The notes under the pieces were generated by a model. The model saw nothing but the letters and a program-made list of their open reading frames with translations. It did not search any database and was not told where the DNA came from. This document shows, piece by piece, positions 26,523 through 34,982 of a DNA stretch of 64,000 nucleotides. How positions within the stretch are numbered: the stretch's first letter is position 1; every line of letters begins with the position of its first letter. Made by a program: the position numbers and the translations under genes. Source of the stretch: Planctomycetota bacterium (GTDB lineage Bacteria > Planctomycetota > Phycisphaerae > UBA1845); assembly GCA_016208685.1 (NCBI GenBank), contig JACQXM010000062.1:148368-212367 (forward strand), written 5' to 3'.

Positions 26523-28829
26523 ATGATCGACACCTCCACCACAAACTCACCCGTGGCCCAGCGGCTCGAGTATCACCTGCGCTTGCGCCCGCACCTGTCG
26601 GAGCGCATCCATCGCGAACTGCTCATGGCCCTGCATCGCCGCGGCATCGCCAGCATCGACGCCATCCATGACCAGGCCCGCACCCGCATGGGGCGCGGCG
26701 ACGCCCCGATCGTGGACGATCCCAACCAGGCGGAGCGCGACCGCTGGGACGAGCGCGAACGGGACTTGGTCGAGGAGATCACCCGCGAGTTTGCCTGTGC
26801 TCACCTTAGCCCCGCCGACGTGGACGACCTGGTGAACCTCACGCTGAAGCGCGAGGAAGTGCAGAGCTTGGAGAACGTTGCCAACCGGGCCAATGTGTCG
26901 TTCCGCGAACTGGCGGACCAGATTCAGCGCTACTGCGAGCTGCCGCTCCAGGAACCCAAGCTGATGCACGCCGAAGTGGTGGGCACGCGGGTGGCGCTGA
27001 CCCGGCACCTGCTCAGCGACCAGCTTGAGTTCATCGGCATCGCCAAAAACCACCTGCACATCCGCGACTTCTACGAGATCACCAAGCGCATGATCGGCAA
27101 CGACCAGGGCATGGGCCGCATCGGCGGCAAGGCGGGCGGGATGACCCTGGCCCACGGCATCCTCGCCGCCGCCGAGGAGAACAAGGCGCCCTTCCTGCCC
27201 ATTGCCATCCCCGAGTCCTACTACCTGCGCAGCGACGTGGTGGAGGATTTTCTGCGGCTCAATCGGCTGGATGAATATCAGAGCCAGAAGTATAAGCCCA
27301 TCGAGGACGTAACCCGCGAATACCCCCTGATCCGCGGCGTGTTCCGCAACGGCGACTTTCCCCTCAAGATCGTGCACGGCCTGCGGAACGTGCTGGACCG
27401 GCTGGGCACGCACCCGCTGATCGTGCGCTCCAGCAGCCTGCTGGAGGATCGTTTCGGCACCGCCTTCTGCGGCAAGTACGCCAGCGTGTTCCTCGCCAAC
27501 CAGGGCTCGCTGGAGGAGCGCTTGCGCGCCCTGCTGGGTGCGGTCGCGGAAGTTTATGCCAGTGTCATGGCACCCGATCCCATCCTCTACCGCCGCGAGC
27601 ACAACCTCATCGACTACGTGGAGGAGATGGCGGTGCTCATCCAGAAGGTGGTCGGTTTCACCTTCGGAGACTACTTTCTGCCGGCCTTTGCGGGCGTGGC
27701 CTTCTCGCGTAACGAATACCGCTGGTCCCCGCGCATCGAGCGGCAGGACGGCCTGGCGCGGCTGGTCATGGGCCTGGGAACGCGGGCCGTGGACCGCAGC
27801 GGCGCGGACTACCCGCGCATGGTGGCGCTGGGGGCGCCGACCCTGCGGCCGGAATCCACGGTGCAGGAGATTCTCCGCTGCGCCCAGCAGACCCTGGACG
27901 TCATCGACCTGAAGCGCAACCGCCTCACCTCCGTCCGCCTTCAGGAGCTGCTGCGCGACCACCTCGACTTTCCGCTACTCGACAAACTGGTTTCCGTCTA
28001 CCAGGACGACGAACTGTTCGCGCCCACCGGTCTGCGCGTCGATGCCGATCCGGCGCGGCTGTGCATCACCTTCGACAAGCTGCTCCGCGCCACGCCCTTC
28101 ACGCAGCGGCTGCGGCAACTACTGACGACGCTGGAGAGCGCATACGGACTGCCCGTGGACATGGAGTTCGCCTGCGACGGGGAGCGACTCTACCTGCTCC
28201 AGTGCCGCACGCAGTCGCAGGCGCGGGACGCCGCCCCGGTGACCGTGCCCGCCGACATCCCGGCCGCGGACGTCATCTTCGACGCCCATCGCTATGTCCG
28301 CACCGGGCTCATCGAGGGCATCAAGTACCTGGTCTATGTCGATCCCAACGCTTACGACGCCATCCCCACGCGCGAGCAGCGCATCGCCCTGGCCCGCGTC
28401 GTGGGGCGGATCAACCACGCCCTGGAGCGGCGCTCCTTCATCCTCGTGGGGCCGGGACGCTGGGGAAGCAACGACATACGCCTGGGCGTCCCCGTGCGCT
28501 ACGCGGACATCAACCGCTGCCGCATGCTCATTGAAGTGGCGCGGCAGAAGGACGGCTTCCTGCCCGAGGTTTCCTTCGGCACGCATTTCTTCCAGGACCT
28601 GGTGGAGGCCGACATTCACTACCTGCCGCTCTACCCGGATGAGAAAGGCAACCGCTTCAACGAGGCGTTCCTGAACACCTCGCCCAACCTGCTGCCCGAC
28701 CTGGTGCCGGATGACGCGGAGTTCGCCACCTTCGTGCGGGTCATCCACGTGCCCGCGGTGGCCGCGGGGCGCACGCTGCGGATCGCGATGGATGGACAGA
28801 GCGACTACGGGGTTGCGTACTTGCACTGA
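26523..28829 (+). CDS. PEP/pyruvate-binding-domain (PPDK_N) protein with novel flanks
   Basis: 768 residues. Residues about 200-510 match the ATP-grasp-like PEP synthase/PPDK nucleotide-binding domain: G-R-I-G-G-K-A-G-G-M starts it, P-L-I-V-R-S-S-S-L-L-E-D-R-F gives the central Arg, and M-E-F-A-C-D-G-E-R-L-Y-L-L-Q-C-R-T-Q-S closes it. The N-terminal ~190 residues are helical and unrecognised. The C-terminal ~230 contain G-P-G-R-W-G-S-N-D and F-G-T-H-F-F-Q-D-L. The swivelling His domain and PEP-utiliser TIM barrel are absent, so it is not a PEP synthase; it probably phosphorylates or activates some other substrate. ATG 26523 begins the conserved sequence. Divergent from the GT39-type gene. Confidence 0.8.
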   Translation: MIDTSTTNSPVAQRLEYHLRLRPHLSERIHRELLMALHRRGIASIDAIHDQARTRMGRGDAPIVDDPNQAERDRWDERERDLVEEITREFACAHLSPADVDDLVNLTLKREEVQSLENVANRANVSFRELADQIQRYCELPLQEPKLMHAEVVGTRVALTRHLLSDQLEFIGIAKNHLHIRDFYEITKRMIGNDQGMGRIGGKAGGMTLAHGILAAAEENKAPFLPIAIPESYYLRSDVVEDFLRLNRLDEYQSQKYKPIEDVTREYPLIRGVFRNGDFPLKIVHGLRNVLDRLGTHPLIVRSSSLLEDRFGTAFCGKYASVFLANQGSLEERLRALLGAVAEVYASVMAPDPILYRREHNLIDYVEEMAVLIQKVVGFTFGDYFLPAFAGVAFSRNEYRWSPRIERQDGLARLVMGLGTRAVDRSGADYPRMVALGAPTLRPESTVQEILRCAQQTLDVIDLKRNRLTSVRLQELLRDHLDFPLLDKLVSVYQDDELFAPTGLRVDADPARLCITFDKLLRATPFTQRLRQLLTTLESAYGLPVDMEFACDGERLYLLQCRTQSQARDAAPVTVPADIPAADVIFDAHRYVRTGLIEGIKYLVYVDPNAYDAIPTREQRIALARVVGRINHALERRSFILVGPGRWGSNDIRLGVPVRYADINRCRMLIEVARQKDGFLPEVSFGTHFFQDLVEADIHYLPLYPDEKGNRFNEAFLNTSPNLLPDLVPDDAEFATFVRVIHVPAVAAGRTLRIAMDGQSDYGVAYLH

Positions 28830-28947
28830 TCGCGTTGCGCCCGGCGGCACCGGGTAACCGTCGGTACCCTTCCCCCCCACCGCTGAAGCGATGGGCCACC
28901 CACGGCGCCACTGATGCACTGGGCCGCGGCCCGGAAGGTCAGCCATC

Positions 28948-29009
28948 TTCGTGCCCTTCGTGGCCTTCGTGGTGAACAGAATGACCACGAAGGACACGAA
29001 ACGCACGAA
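28948..29009. repeat. Imperfect inverted repeat, 26-bp arms
   Basis: Arms 28948-28973 and 28984-29009 differ at three positions and flank a 10-bp loop. Each arm is built from CTTCGTGG-type (or CCACGAAGG-type) submotifs, a repeat style I have seen in planctomycete and verrucomicrobial intergenic DNA. Confidence 0.75.
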
Positions 29010-29120
29010 GGGGGATTGACCTGAGGAGCGAAGCCGCACACCCGTCGCGCGGGCCGATCAAGGGTCGCCCGGTCGCATGGATCGACAATCGACGCTCCTC
29101 AATCGGTTTGCGAATCGCCT

Positions 29121-29332
29121 CCCCCACCGCTAAATAGGAATGCGCACGAAGCGTGGCCGGTTCTGGAAAAGCGCCCGTTTTCTCGGGAGAAGTCCTGGCC
29201 TCGTCGGTCGTTGTGCAGGCGCACAAAAGTGCGCCCCGCTGGCAACCTGGATGCCATTCCAACTCCCGATGGATGCGAGACCTGTGGGTTTGTGCGAGCG
29301 CACAACGCGCGCATTCCTATAAAGCGGTGGGC
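29121..29332. repeat. Hairpin repeat split by a nested inverted-repeat element
   Basis: The left half of the CCCACCGC repeat (29121-29130) and its right half (AGCGGTGGG, about 29323-29331) are separated by about 190 bp. The inserted DNA begins ATAGGAATGCGC (29134-29145) and ends with its reverse complement (about 29309-29320). Inside are two perfect hairpins: GGCGCAC-AAAA-GTGCGCC (29218-29235) and TGTGCG-AG-CGCACA (29291-29304). Confidence 0.7.
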
Positions 29333-29398
29333 CACCTGGCGAATGCGGAATGATGATGCGGAATGCGGAAACAGAGCCGCGACTGTCAGGGAGCGGGC
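29324..29398 (+). repeat. Composite dispersed repeat, second copy
   Basis: Right half of the CCCACCGC hairpin, GAATGCGGAA repeats (29340-29370), then the 25-bp motif (29374-29398), in the same order as at 9274-9369. Similarity appears to continue for about 25 bp past the 25-mer. Confidence 0.7.
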
Positions 29399-29528
29399 AA
29401 CGTCCGCGACGATGCGATGATCGTCGGGTCACCCGTCAAAGGTGCTACCGCGCCGATCCCGGAGCTGACGGACCGCTCGTTGGCACTCGCGGTACTGATG
29501 GCGCGGCAGCCGCTCCCCGGTGGCGAAG

Positions 29529-29553
29529 GCCCGCTCCCTTACGGTCGCGGCTC
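29529..29553 (-). repeat. 25-bp dispersed motif, reverse orientation
   Basis: Reverse-complement copy of the motif at 9345-9369 and 29374-29398. A fourth copy lies at 43478-43502, also reversed. Confidence 0.75.
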
Positions 29554-29703
29554 TGGATGTGACACTGTGCGCCGGCATGGCTCGGCACAGGCTTCAGGCT
29601 GTAAGCCTGACAGACAGTAGCCGGTGGCAAGCGCAGCGCCGCCAACGGATACGGCGCCCCTCGAGCCTGTCAGACCCTGTAGGGGTCGGCCTGACGGCCG
29701 TGA

Positions 29704-29813
29704 GACAACCCTTAGAGGGTTGAGGAGACCCTCGCATCGCCGCATCCGCGGCGCATAAGACAACCCTTACAGGGTTGAGGAAACCCTCGCATCACTGCAC
29801 CGTGGGCGGCGCT
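29704..29813 (+). repeat. 55-bp tandem repeat with internal hairpins
   Basis: Two units starting at 29704 and 29759. Each opens GACAACCCTTA and forms a hairpin of AACCCT with AGGGTT, followed by GACCCTCGCATC or AACCCTCGCATC. The units diverge after about 40 bp. Confidence 0.75.
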
Positions 29814-29920
29814 GCGCTTGCCCACGGCTACTATCGAGCAGCCCTACAGGCTGCGGGCACGTTCGGGATGCGTTGCGTCGTCCGCCGCCAACGCATGCGA
29901 CTGCGCCGCCGTCGCGGTGC

Positions 29921-30082
29921 GAAGCTCCGGGTGGGGAAACTGCGGTTGATGTCCACGCCGCGGGCGTTGCGGCGCTTGCAGCGCCGCAGGCCGTCCGGGT
30001 TAACCACGGGCACGACCACCCACCGGCCGGGACGGCGGCGCGCGGCCCCTGTTCCCCGGTGTTGAAAAGAGCCTGGCGCGGC
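29921..30082 (-). pseudogene. M14 zinc-carboxypeptidase relic
   Basis: A short minus-strand stretch reads V-V-P-V-V-N-P-D-G-L-R-R-C-K-R-R-N-A-R-G, then V-D-I-N-R-S-F-P. This is the N-P-D-G...N-A-R-G-V-D-x-N-R-x-F-P block of M14 carboxypeptidases, which carries substrate-binding Asn and Arg residues. The upstream H-x-x-E zinc motif and the later His and Glu are absent, and the frame loses likeness on both sides, so this is a gene fragment. A GCGGCGCTTGCAGCGCCGC palindrome falls exactly between the N-P-D-G-L and N-A-R-G blocks. No complete copy is in the window. Confidence 0.6.
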
Positions 30083-30128
30083 TGGACGGTTGCGGCGTGC
30101 CCCCCTGTCACGTTATCCTTCCTGATCC

Positions 30129-30833
30129 ATGCACGAAGGGATCGGACCGTACCTCGGGGTGTTGATCGCCATCTGGATTGCCTCCGTGGGCTTCCCTATG
30201 CCCGAGGACATCGCGCTGCTGGGAGGCGGACTGGCCTGCTACAAGGGCTGGGCCGATCTGTGGCTGATGATCCTGGTGGCAATGTTCGCGGTCCTGTCCG
30301 GCGATCTGTTCATCTACTTCCTGGGGCATCGGTGGGCGTCGAGCCTTCTCGAGCACCGTCTGGCCCGCGTCCTGGCGACGCCGGAGCGGATTGAGGCCCT
30401 CAAACAGCAGTTCCACCGCCACCAGCTCAAGACGATTTTCGTGGCCCGGTTCCTGCCCGGCATGCGGGCGGTGGTTTTCCTGACAGCGGGTGCGGTTCGC
30501 ATCAGCGTGTGGAAGTTCCTGGCCGCCAACGGTTCGGCGGCGCTCATCTCGGTGCCGGTGTTTGTGGTCCTGGGTTTCCTGTTCGGGCATAGCTTCGATC
30601 GGTTGAAGGAGCATGTTGAAGAGGTAAAGCACTTTCTCATCGTCACGCTCGTGCTCGCCGCGACCGTTTACGTGTTGTGGCTCTTCTACAGCCGGTCCGC
30701 CAAGGCCCGGGAGGCGCGCCGGTTGCTGTCTGACCGCCACCCGCGCGTCGATTCGGGTGCCACGAAGTCCGCGACGCACGCGGCGGCGGAGGCAAGTCGC
30801 CCCCGCGAGGCTGAACCTTGCAGCCGCAGTTGA
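30129..30833 (+). CDS. DedA-family membrane protein
   Basis: 234 residues of the DedA (SNARE-associated/VTT) family, inner-membrane proteins now linked to lipid scrambling and carrier recycling. About five hydrophobic segments occur: V-G-F-P-M-P-E-D near the first re-entrant region, G-D-L-F-I-Y-F-L-G-H-R-W, then the conserved F-V-A-R-F-L-P-G-M-R-A-V-V-F-L-T-A-G block (about residues 104-121), and a final helix at about 170-192. The last ~35 residues are polar and not conserved. ATG 30129 is the first start after the repeat array. No lipid gene is adjacent, so the substrate is open. Confidence 0.85.
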   Translation: MHEGIGPYLGVLIAIWIASVGFPMPEDIALLGGGLACYKGWADLWLMILVAMFAVLSGDLFIYFLGHRWASSLLEHRLARVLATPERIEALKQQFHRHQLKTIFVARFLPGMRAVVFLTAGAVRISVWKFLAANGSAALISVPVFVVLGFLFGHSFDRLKEHVEEVKHFLIVTLVLAATVYVLWLFYSRSAKAREARRLLSDRHPRVDSGATKSATHAAAEASRPREAEPCSRS

Positions 30834-31116
30834 GGCGGCAACCGCGGCTCTCGCTTCGTCCGCCTGGCCACGGCGGGTGCTGCGGCGGTTGCTACAAACC
30901 TCGACCGCGGGCCGGTGCCAACCGAATGACCCTCGGAGCGGCCTCGGGCTCGGTGCCCCGCAACCGAGTCGCACGTCCTTGCATCCTCGCGCGAAATACG
31001 CTACGCTGCGGCGCGTCCGAATCCGGCCGCGTGCGCGTCATCGCCGGAGACCGAACCCAACCCGCGATGTGCAATGCGGGCCGGATCGTCATGAGAGCAG
31101 TCGGGGAGTTCCATCG

Positions 31117-33870
31117 GTGGGTTCCATTCCGCCGCAGCTTGGCCGCGCGCCTTACCGTTGGCTCAGGGGCGGTTGGATCGGGCTGGTAACCGCATTGCTC
31201 ACCACGGGGTTCCTGGTGGGCAGCGTCGTCACGCTGACCTCGGTAAGCCGGCTCCGCACGCGAACGGCGGCCCACGGCCGGTTCTCTGAGGAAATGGCGC
31301 GGTTGGCGGATAGCGTCCGGGACCTCCAGCACGCGCTGCCCGATCCATCGGAACCGCCATCCCGCGCCCGGGAGGAGTGGTCGCACCTCGAACGCGACAT
31401 CCGCCTGCGGATTGAAGGCCTGGTCGCCGGCGACATCCCCGAGGACAGCCTGCGCCCGCATCTCGCCGAAGTGAATGGCAGGGTTGGGCAACTGGCAGAC
31501 GTGCACGCCCGGCTTTGCGCGCTCGGGGTTATGGAGGACGCGGGGGCGTTGCGCGCCGAGTTCCAGCAGGGAGTGCGTGACGCCCGCCTGGCGATGCGCG
31601 CCGCGATGGACGCGGCGCGCCGGCATGGTGCCAAATTGCGCGCGGAGCTGGTCACGCGCTGGGACTATCTGGTGGGGCTGATCGTCGTGGCCTGTTTCGG
31701 GGCCGGCGTGACTTGTCTGGTGTCCTTCAGCTACCGCCGCGAGATCGCCCTGCGCCGCGCGGCGGAAGAGACCCTGCGCAACGAGCGGAACGCTGCAGAG
31801 AAGTACCTGGACGTGGCGGCGGTGATCCTCCTGGTGCTGGATTCCCAGGGACGCATCGCGATGATCAACCGCAAGGGCTGCGAAATCCTGGGGCGAAGCC
31901 GTGACGAGCTGTTAGGATGCGACTGGTTTGCCACCTGCCTGAAACCCGCGGACCGACAGGTCGTCGGGGCGCGATTCTCGCGCGTGGTATCCGGGGCTTC
32001 GGCGCCCAGCCCGCATTATGAAAACTACGTAGTGGACCGGAACGGTGGCGCCCGCCTGATCGCCTGGTACAACACGGTGCTCAGGGACGATGTCGGCAAC
32101 ATCATCGGCACGCTCAGCTCCGGCACCGACGTCACGGAACAGCGCCGTGCCGAGGACGAGCTCCGCGCCAGCCACGAGCTGCTCAGCGCGGTAAGCAACG
32201 CGCAGGCACAGTACATCAGCGCCGACGGCCCGCAGGTGGTTTATTCCGACCTGGTGGCCAGTCTGCTTCACCTGACGCAGAGCGAGTTCGGATTCATCGG
32301 CGAGGTGCAGTACCGCCCGGACGGCGCGCCGTACCTGCGAAGCTGGGCGGTCTCGGAAAGTGCCTGGACTGACGATCTACGTACCCGGTACGGGGCCGGC
32401 AGCCCGCCGGCGATGAAGTTCGACGATCCTGGCGCCTTGTGCGGGGCGGTGCTGGCGACGCAGCGCCCCCTGATCTCGAATGATGTGGCGGCCGACCCGC
32501 GCGCCCGTGGTACGCCCCGAGGCCACCGACCCTTGCAGACCTACATGGGATTGCCCCTACTCCATCAGGGAACCCTGGTGGGCATGGCCGGGGTTGCCAA
32601 CCGTCCGGACGGCTACGACGAGCGCATGATCGCCTACCTCCAGCCGTTTCTCGCCACCTGTGCCGCGATCGTCCACGCCCATTGCAACGAGCGACGGCGC
32701 GTTGATGCGGAGGATGCCCTGCGCGAGAGCGAATCACGCACCCGGCTGGCGCTGGAGGCAGGGCGGATGGGATGTTGGGAATGGGATCCGTCGACCGATC
32801 GTTTGACCTACTCCGACGAGCTGGGTCCGATTTTCGGTCTGCCACGCGGCGCGGCGCACGCCACCTACGAGCAGTTCCTCGCCGCGGTACACCCCGACGA
32901 CCGTTCGGCGGTTGCGGCAACGGTATCGGCCGCCCTGGAGTCGGAAACGGCGTACTCGGCGGAGTTCCGCGTGGTTTGGCCCGACGGGCGCGTGCGCTGG
33001 GTATCGGGACTGGGCCGGCTTCGTCATGACGAGCGCGGCGGGCGCCGACTCTTCACCGGCGTGACCATGGACGTAACGGCGCGGAAGGAGGCCGAGGCGC
33101 TGGCCCGCCGCCAGCGGGACGATCTGGCGCACGCGCTGCGGGTCAGCACGCTGGGCGAGATGGCTTCTGGTCTGGCGCATGAACTCAACCAGCCGCTCAC
33201 CGTGATCGTCAACTACGCGCAGGGCTGCGTTCGCCGTCTTCAATCGGGTGACGCGCCGCGCGAGGAATTGGCCGAGGGCATGGCGCACGTGGCGCGGCAG
33301 GCCCTGCGCGCCGGAGCCATCATTCGCCGGTTGCGCAACTTCGTCAGCAAGGCTGAGCCGATGCGCACCGCCGTGGGTCTGCATGAGGTCATCCATGATG
33401 TTCTGACGCTGGTCCGCGCCGACCTGCGCCACGAGGGCATCACCGTCGATCTGGACCTGGGCCCGGACGTGGGCGAAGTGTCGGTTGATGGCATTCAGAT
33501 TCAGCAGGTGCTGACCAACCTGGTGCGCAACGCCGCGGACGCCATGCGCGAGGTGGCGACCGGGGAACGCTCATTGGAGATCGCCACGCGCCTGGCGGGA
33601 GACGACGCGGCCGAGGTTTGCGTGTCCGACAGCGGTGCCGGTCTTCGCCCCGAGGCACAGGCACGGTTGTTTGAGCCATTCTTTACTACCAAGGCAGGGG
33701 GAATGGGGATGGGCTTGGCGATCAGCCGTTCCATCGTCGAGGCCCATGGTGGCCGCATCTGGGCGTTGTCCAACCCGGCCCGGGGGCTTTCCGTGCATTT
33801 CACGTTACCGTTGGCCAAGGAGATCAGACGGCATGAACAACGAACCGCTCGTGTACATAGTGGACGATGA
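31117..33870 (+). CDS. Membrane-bound hybrid-sensor histidine kinase, PAS-GAF-PAS
   Basis: 917 residues. Transmembrane segments at about 17-40 and 184-206 enclose a helical periplasmic sensor of ~145 residues. Then come a PAS domain (~227-342), a GAF domain (~350-525), a second PAS of the PAS_3 type (~533-658, E-S-R-T-R-L-A-L-E-A-G-R-M-G-C-W-E-W-D) and the kinase core. H688 in G-L-A-H-E-L-N-Q-P-L is the phosphorylated histidine. N-L-V-R-N-A-A-D-A-M, D-S-G-A-G-L, F-E-P-F-F-T-T-K and G-M-G-L-A-I-S-R are the ATP-binding boxes. This matches FixL/TodS/DctB-type kinases. GTG 31117 has GGGGAG 9 bp upstream; longer reading is Arg-rich. It overlaps the regulator gene by 38 bp. Confidence 0.9.
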   Translation: MGSIPPQLGRAPYRWLRGGWIGLVTALLTTGFLVGSVVTLTSVSRLRTRTAAHGRFSEEMARLADSVRDLQHALPDPSEPPSRAREEWSHLERDIRLRIEGLVAGDIPEDSLRPHLAEVNGRVGQLADVHARLCALGVMEDAGALRAEFQQGVRDARLAMRAAMDAARRHGAKLRAELVTRWDYLVGLIVVACFGAGVTCLVSFSYRREIALRRAAEETLRNERNAAEKYLDVAAVILLVLDSQGRIAMINRKGCEILGRSRDELLGCDWFATCLKPADRQVVGARFSRVVSGASAPSPHYENYVVDRNGGARLIAWYNTVLRDDVGNIIGTLSSGTDVTEQRRAEDELRASHELLSAVSNAQAQYISADGPQVVYSDLVASLLHLTQSEFGFIGEVQYRPDGAPYLRSWAVSESAWTDDLRTRYGAGSPPAMKFDDPGALCGAVLATQRPLISNDVAADPRARGTPRGHRPLQTYMGLPLLHQGTLVGMAGVANRPDGYDERMIAYLQPFLATCAAIVHAHCNERRRVDAEDALRESESRTRLALEAGRMGCWEWDPSTDRLTYSDELGPIFGLPRGAAHATYEQFLAAVHPDDRSAVAATVSAALESETAYSAEFRVVWPDGRVRWVSGLGRLRHDERGGRRLFTGVTMDVTARKEAEALARRQRDDLAHALRVSTLGEMASGLAHELNQPLTVIVNYAQGCVRRLQSGDAPREELAEGMAHVARQALRAGAIIRRLRNFVSKAEPMRTAVGLHEVIHDVLTLVRADLRHEGITVDLDLGPDVGEVSVDGIQIQQVLTNLVRNAADAMREVATGERSLEIATRLAGDDAAEVCVSDSGAGLRPEAQARLFEPFFTTKAGGMGMGLAISRSIVEAHGGRIWALSNPARGLSVHFTLPLAKEIRRHEQRTARVHSGR

Positions 33871-34477
33871 CGAGGGTGTACGCAATTCACTACAGTGGCT
33901 GGTGCAATCCGCGGGCATGCAGGCGGAGCGCTTCGCCTCGGCACACGAGTTCCTCGCCGGTTTCGACCCCCAGCGACGGGCGTGTCTGGTGCTGGACCTG
34001 CGGATGCCGGACCTTTCCGGATTGGAACTGCAACAGCAACTTTCGGCGCGCGGCGTGCCCATCCCCATCATCATGATCTCGGGCCACGGAACCGTTCCCT
34101 CCGCGGTGCAGGCCATGAAGGGCGGGGCCATCGACTTCCTCCAGAAACCGTTCGACGACGCCGTGCTCCTGGAACGCATCCGCACCGCCTTCAAACAGGA
34201 TGAAGAGCGCCGCCGGACCCATGCGCAACGCGCCGAAATCGCGCAGCGCGTCGCACTGCTGTCCCCGCGCGAACGCGAGGTGATGGGAATGGTGGTGCAG
34301 GGCATGGTGAATAAGCAGATCGCGGCACGGCTCGGGTTGAGTCCGAAAACCGTGGAGATACACCGCGGCCACATGATGAAGAAGATGCGGGCTGAATCCG
34401 TAGCGGAACTGGTTCGTCTGGCAGGCGTCGTCTCCCCGCAGGACGCGCAGCCCCTCCTCCCGACCGCGGTGGAGTGA
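33833..34477 (+). CDS. FixJ/NarL-type response regulator
   Basis: 214 residues. The receiver domain has the acidic pocket I-V-D-D-D at 9-13, phospho-acceptor D55 in C-L-V-L-D-L-R-M-P and K105 in L-Q-K-P-F. A C-terminal LuxR-type helix-turn-helix begins L-S-P-R-E-R-E-V and contains N-K-Q-I-A-A-R-L-G-L-S-P-K-T-V-E-I-H-R. The order and the short linker are those of FixJ. An AAGGAG site inside the kinase gene precedes ATG 33833, and the genes overlap by 38 bp, so they form a coupled pair. Target genes are not evident; the small-protein gene at 34983 is the next same-strand gene, 505 bp away. Confidence 0.9.
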   Translation: MNNEPLVYIVDDDEGVRNSLQWLVQSAGMQAERFASAHEFLAGFDPQRRACLVLDLRMPDLSGLELQQQLSARGVPIPIIMISGHGTVPSAVQAMKGGAIDFLQKPFDDAVLLERIRTAFKQDEERRRTHAQRAEIAQRVALLSPREREVMGMVVQGMVNKQIAARLGLSPKTVEIHRGHMMKKMRAESVAELVRLAGVVSPQDAQPLLPTAVE

Positions 34478-34982
34478 GCGGCGGCGTTTCGCGCCCGATG
34501 CGGCCGCGCTGGGCGGCTCGCCACGCGCAGGCGGCGCGGGCGGACCCGTCCCGGCGGGAAGCGTGCGCCGCAGGCGGTGGTGCGGGAATTCGTTCTCGGG
34601 CCTCCAGCGCGCGGGAGCGAAGCGCATGAGCTGCCGAACCCGCGAAAGTTCCTTGCGTGGGTCGACATTCGGGGGTCGGGGGCCCGCGGCGGCCCCGGTC
34701 GTCGCCGACCGGCAATCCTCATGTCGCGCGGGTGAGCGCCGGCAGGCGCTGTAGCAAGATCGCACGGAGAAAGCAGGACTTTTTGCGGCTCTAACGGCCG
34801 CAACCTCCCCTCGGGTCGAGCGTCGTCGCGGCATCCGCGGTTTACTTAAGGCGAATCCTCTACTCTCCGATATGCCTGTCTGTAGCGGTTAGGGTGGACG
34901 TTCCCCCCGAAATGGCAATCGCCGTCGATTGCCAGTTCCCAAGTCCGCGACGTAGGCTTTTGCGAAAGCAAGGAGAGACTCA
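34478..34982. other. 505-bp intergenic region with two leader hairpins
   Basis: No gene is supported in 34478-34900. Near the right end, a perfect 9-bp hairpin TGGCAATCG-CCGT-CGATTGCCA lies at 34913-34934, and a smaller GCTTT-TGCG-AAAGC hairpin at 34956-34969 directly touches the AAGGAG ribosome-binding site (34970-34975). Both lie in what would be the leader of the small gene at 34983. Confidence 0.6.
34913..34975 (+). promoter_or_regulatory. Structured leader of the small-protein gene
   Basis: The 9-bp and 5-bp perfect hairpins described for this interval lie immediately upstream of, and contiguous with, the ribosome-binding site. They could stabilise the mRNA or control ribosome access. 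No known riboswitch class is recognised. Confidence 0.45.

Larger units (their letters stand above)
28830..30128. other. 1.3-kb gene-free array of palindromes with a gene relic
   Basis: No intact gene is supported. By eye: a CCCACCGC hairpin (28876-28895), an inverted repeat with 26-bp arms (28948-29009), a split hairpin with nested inverted repeat (29121-29332), a composite repeat (to 29398), the 25-mer in reverse (29529-29553), a CAGGCTT/AAGCCTG hairpin (29588-29609), a GACCC/GGGTC hairpin (29673-29687), a 55-bp tandem repeat (29704-29813), a GCAGCC/GGCTGC hairpin (29838-29854), and an M14 carboxypeptidase relic (29921-30082, minus). Confidence 0.8.

Noticed and set aside
28830..30128. Possible CRISPR array
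   Set aside because: Repeats are of several different types, are not regularly spaced, and no cas gene is near.
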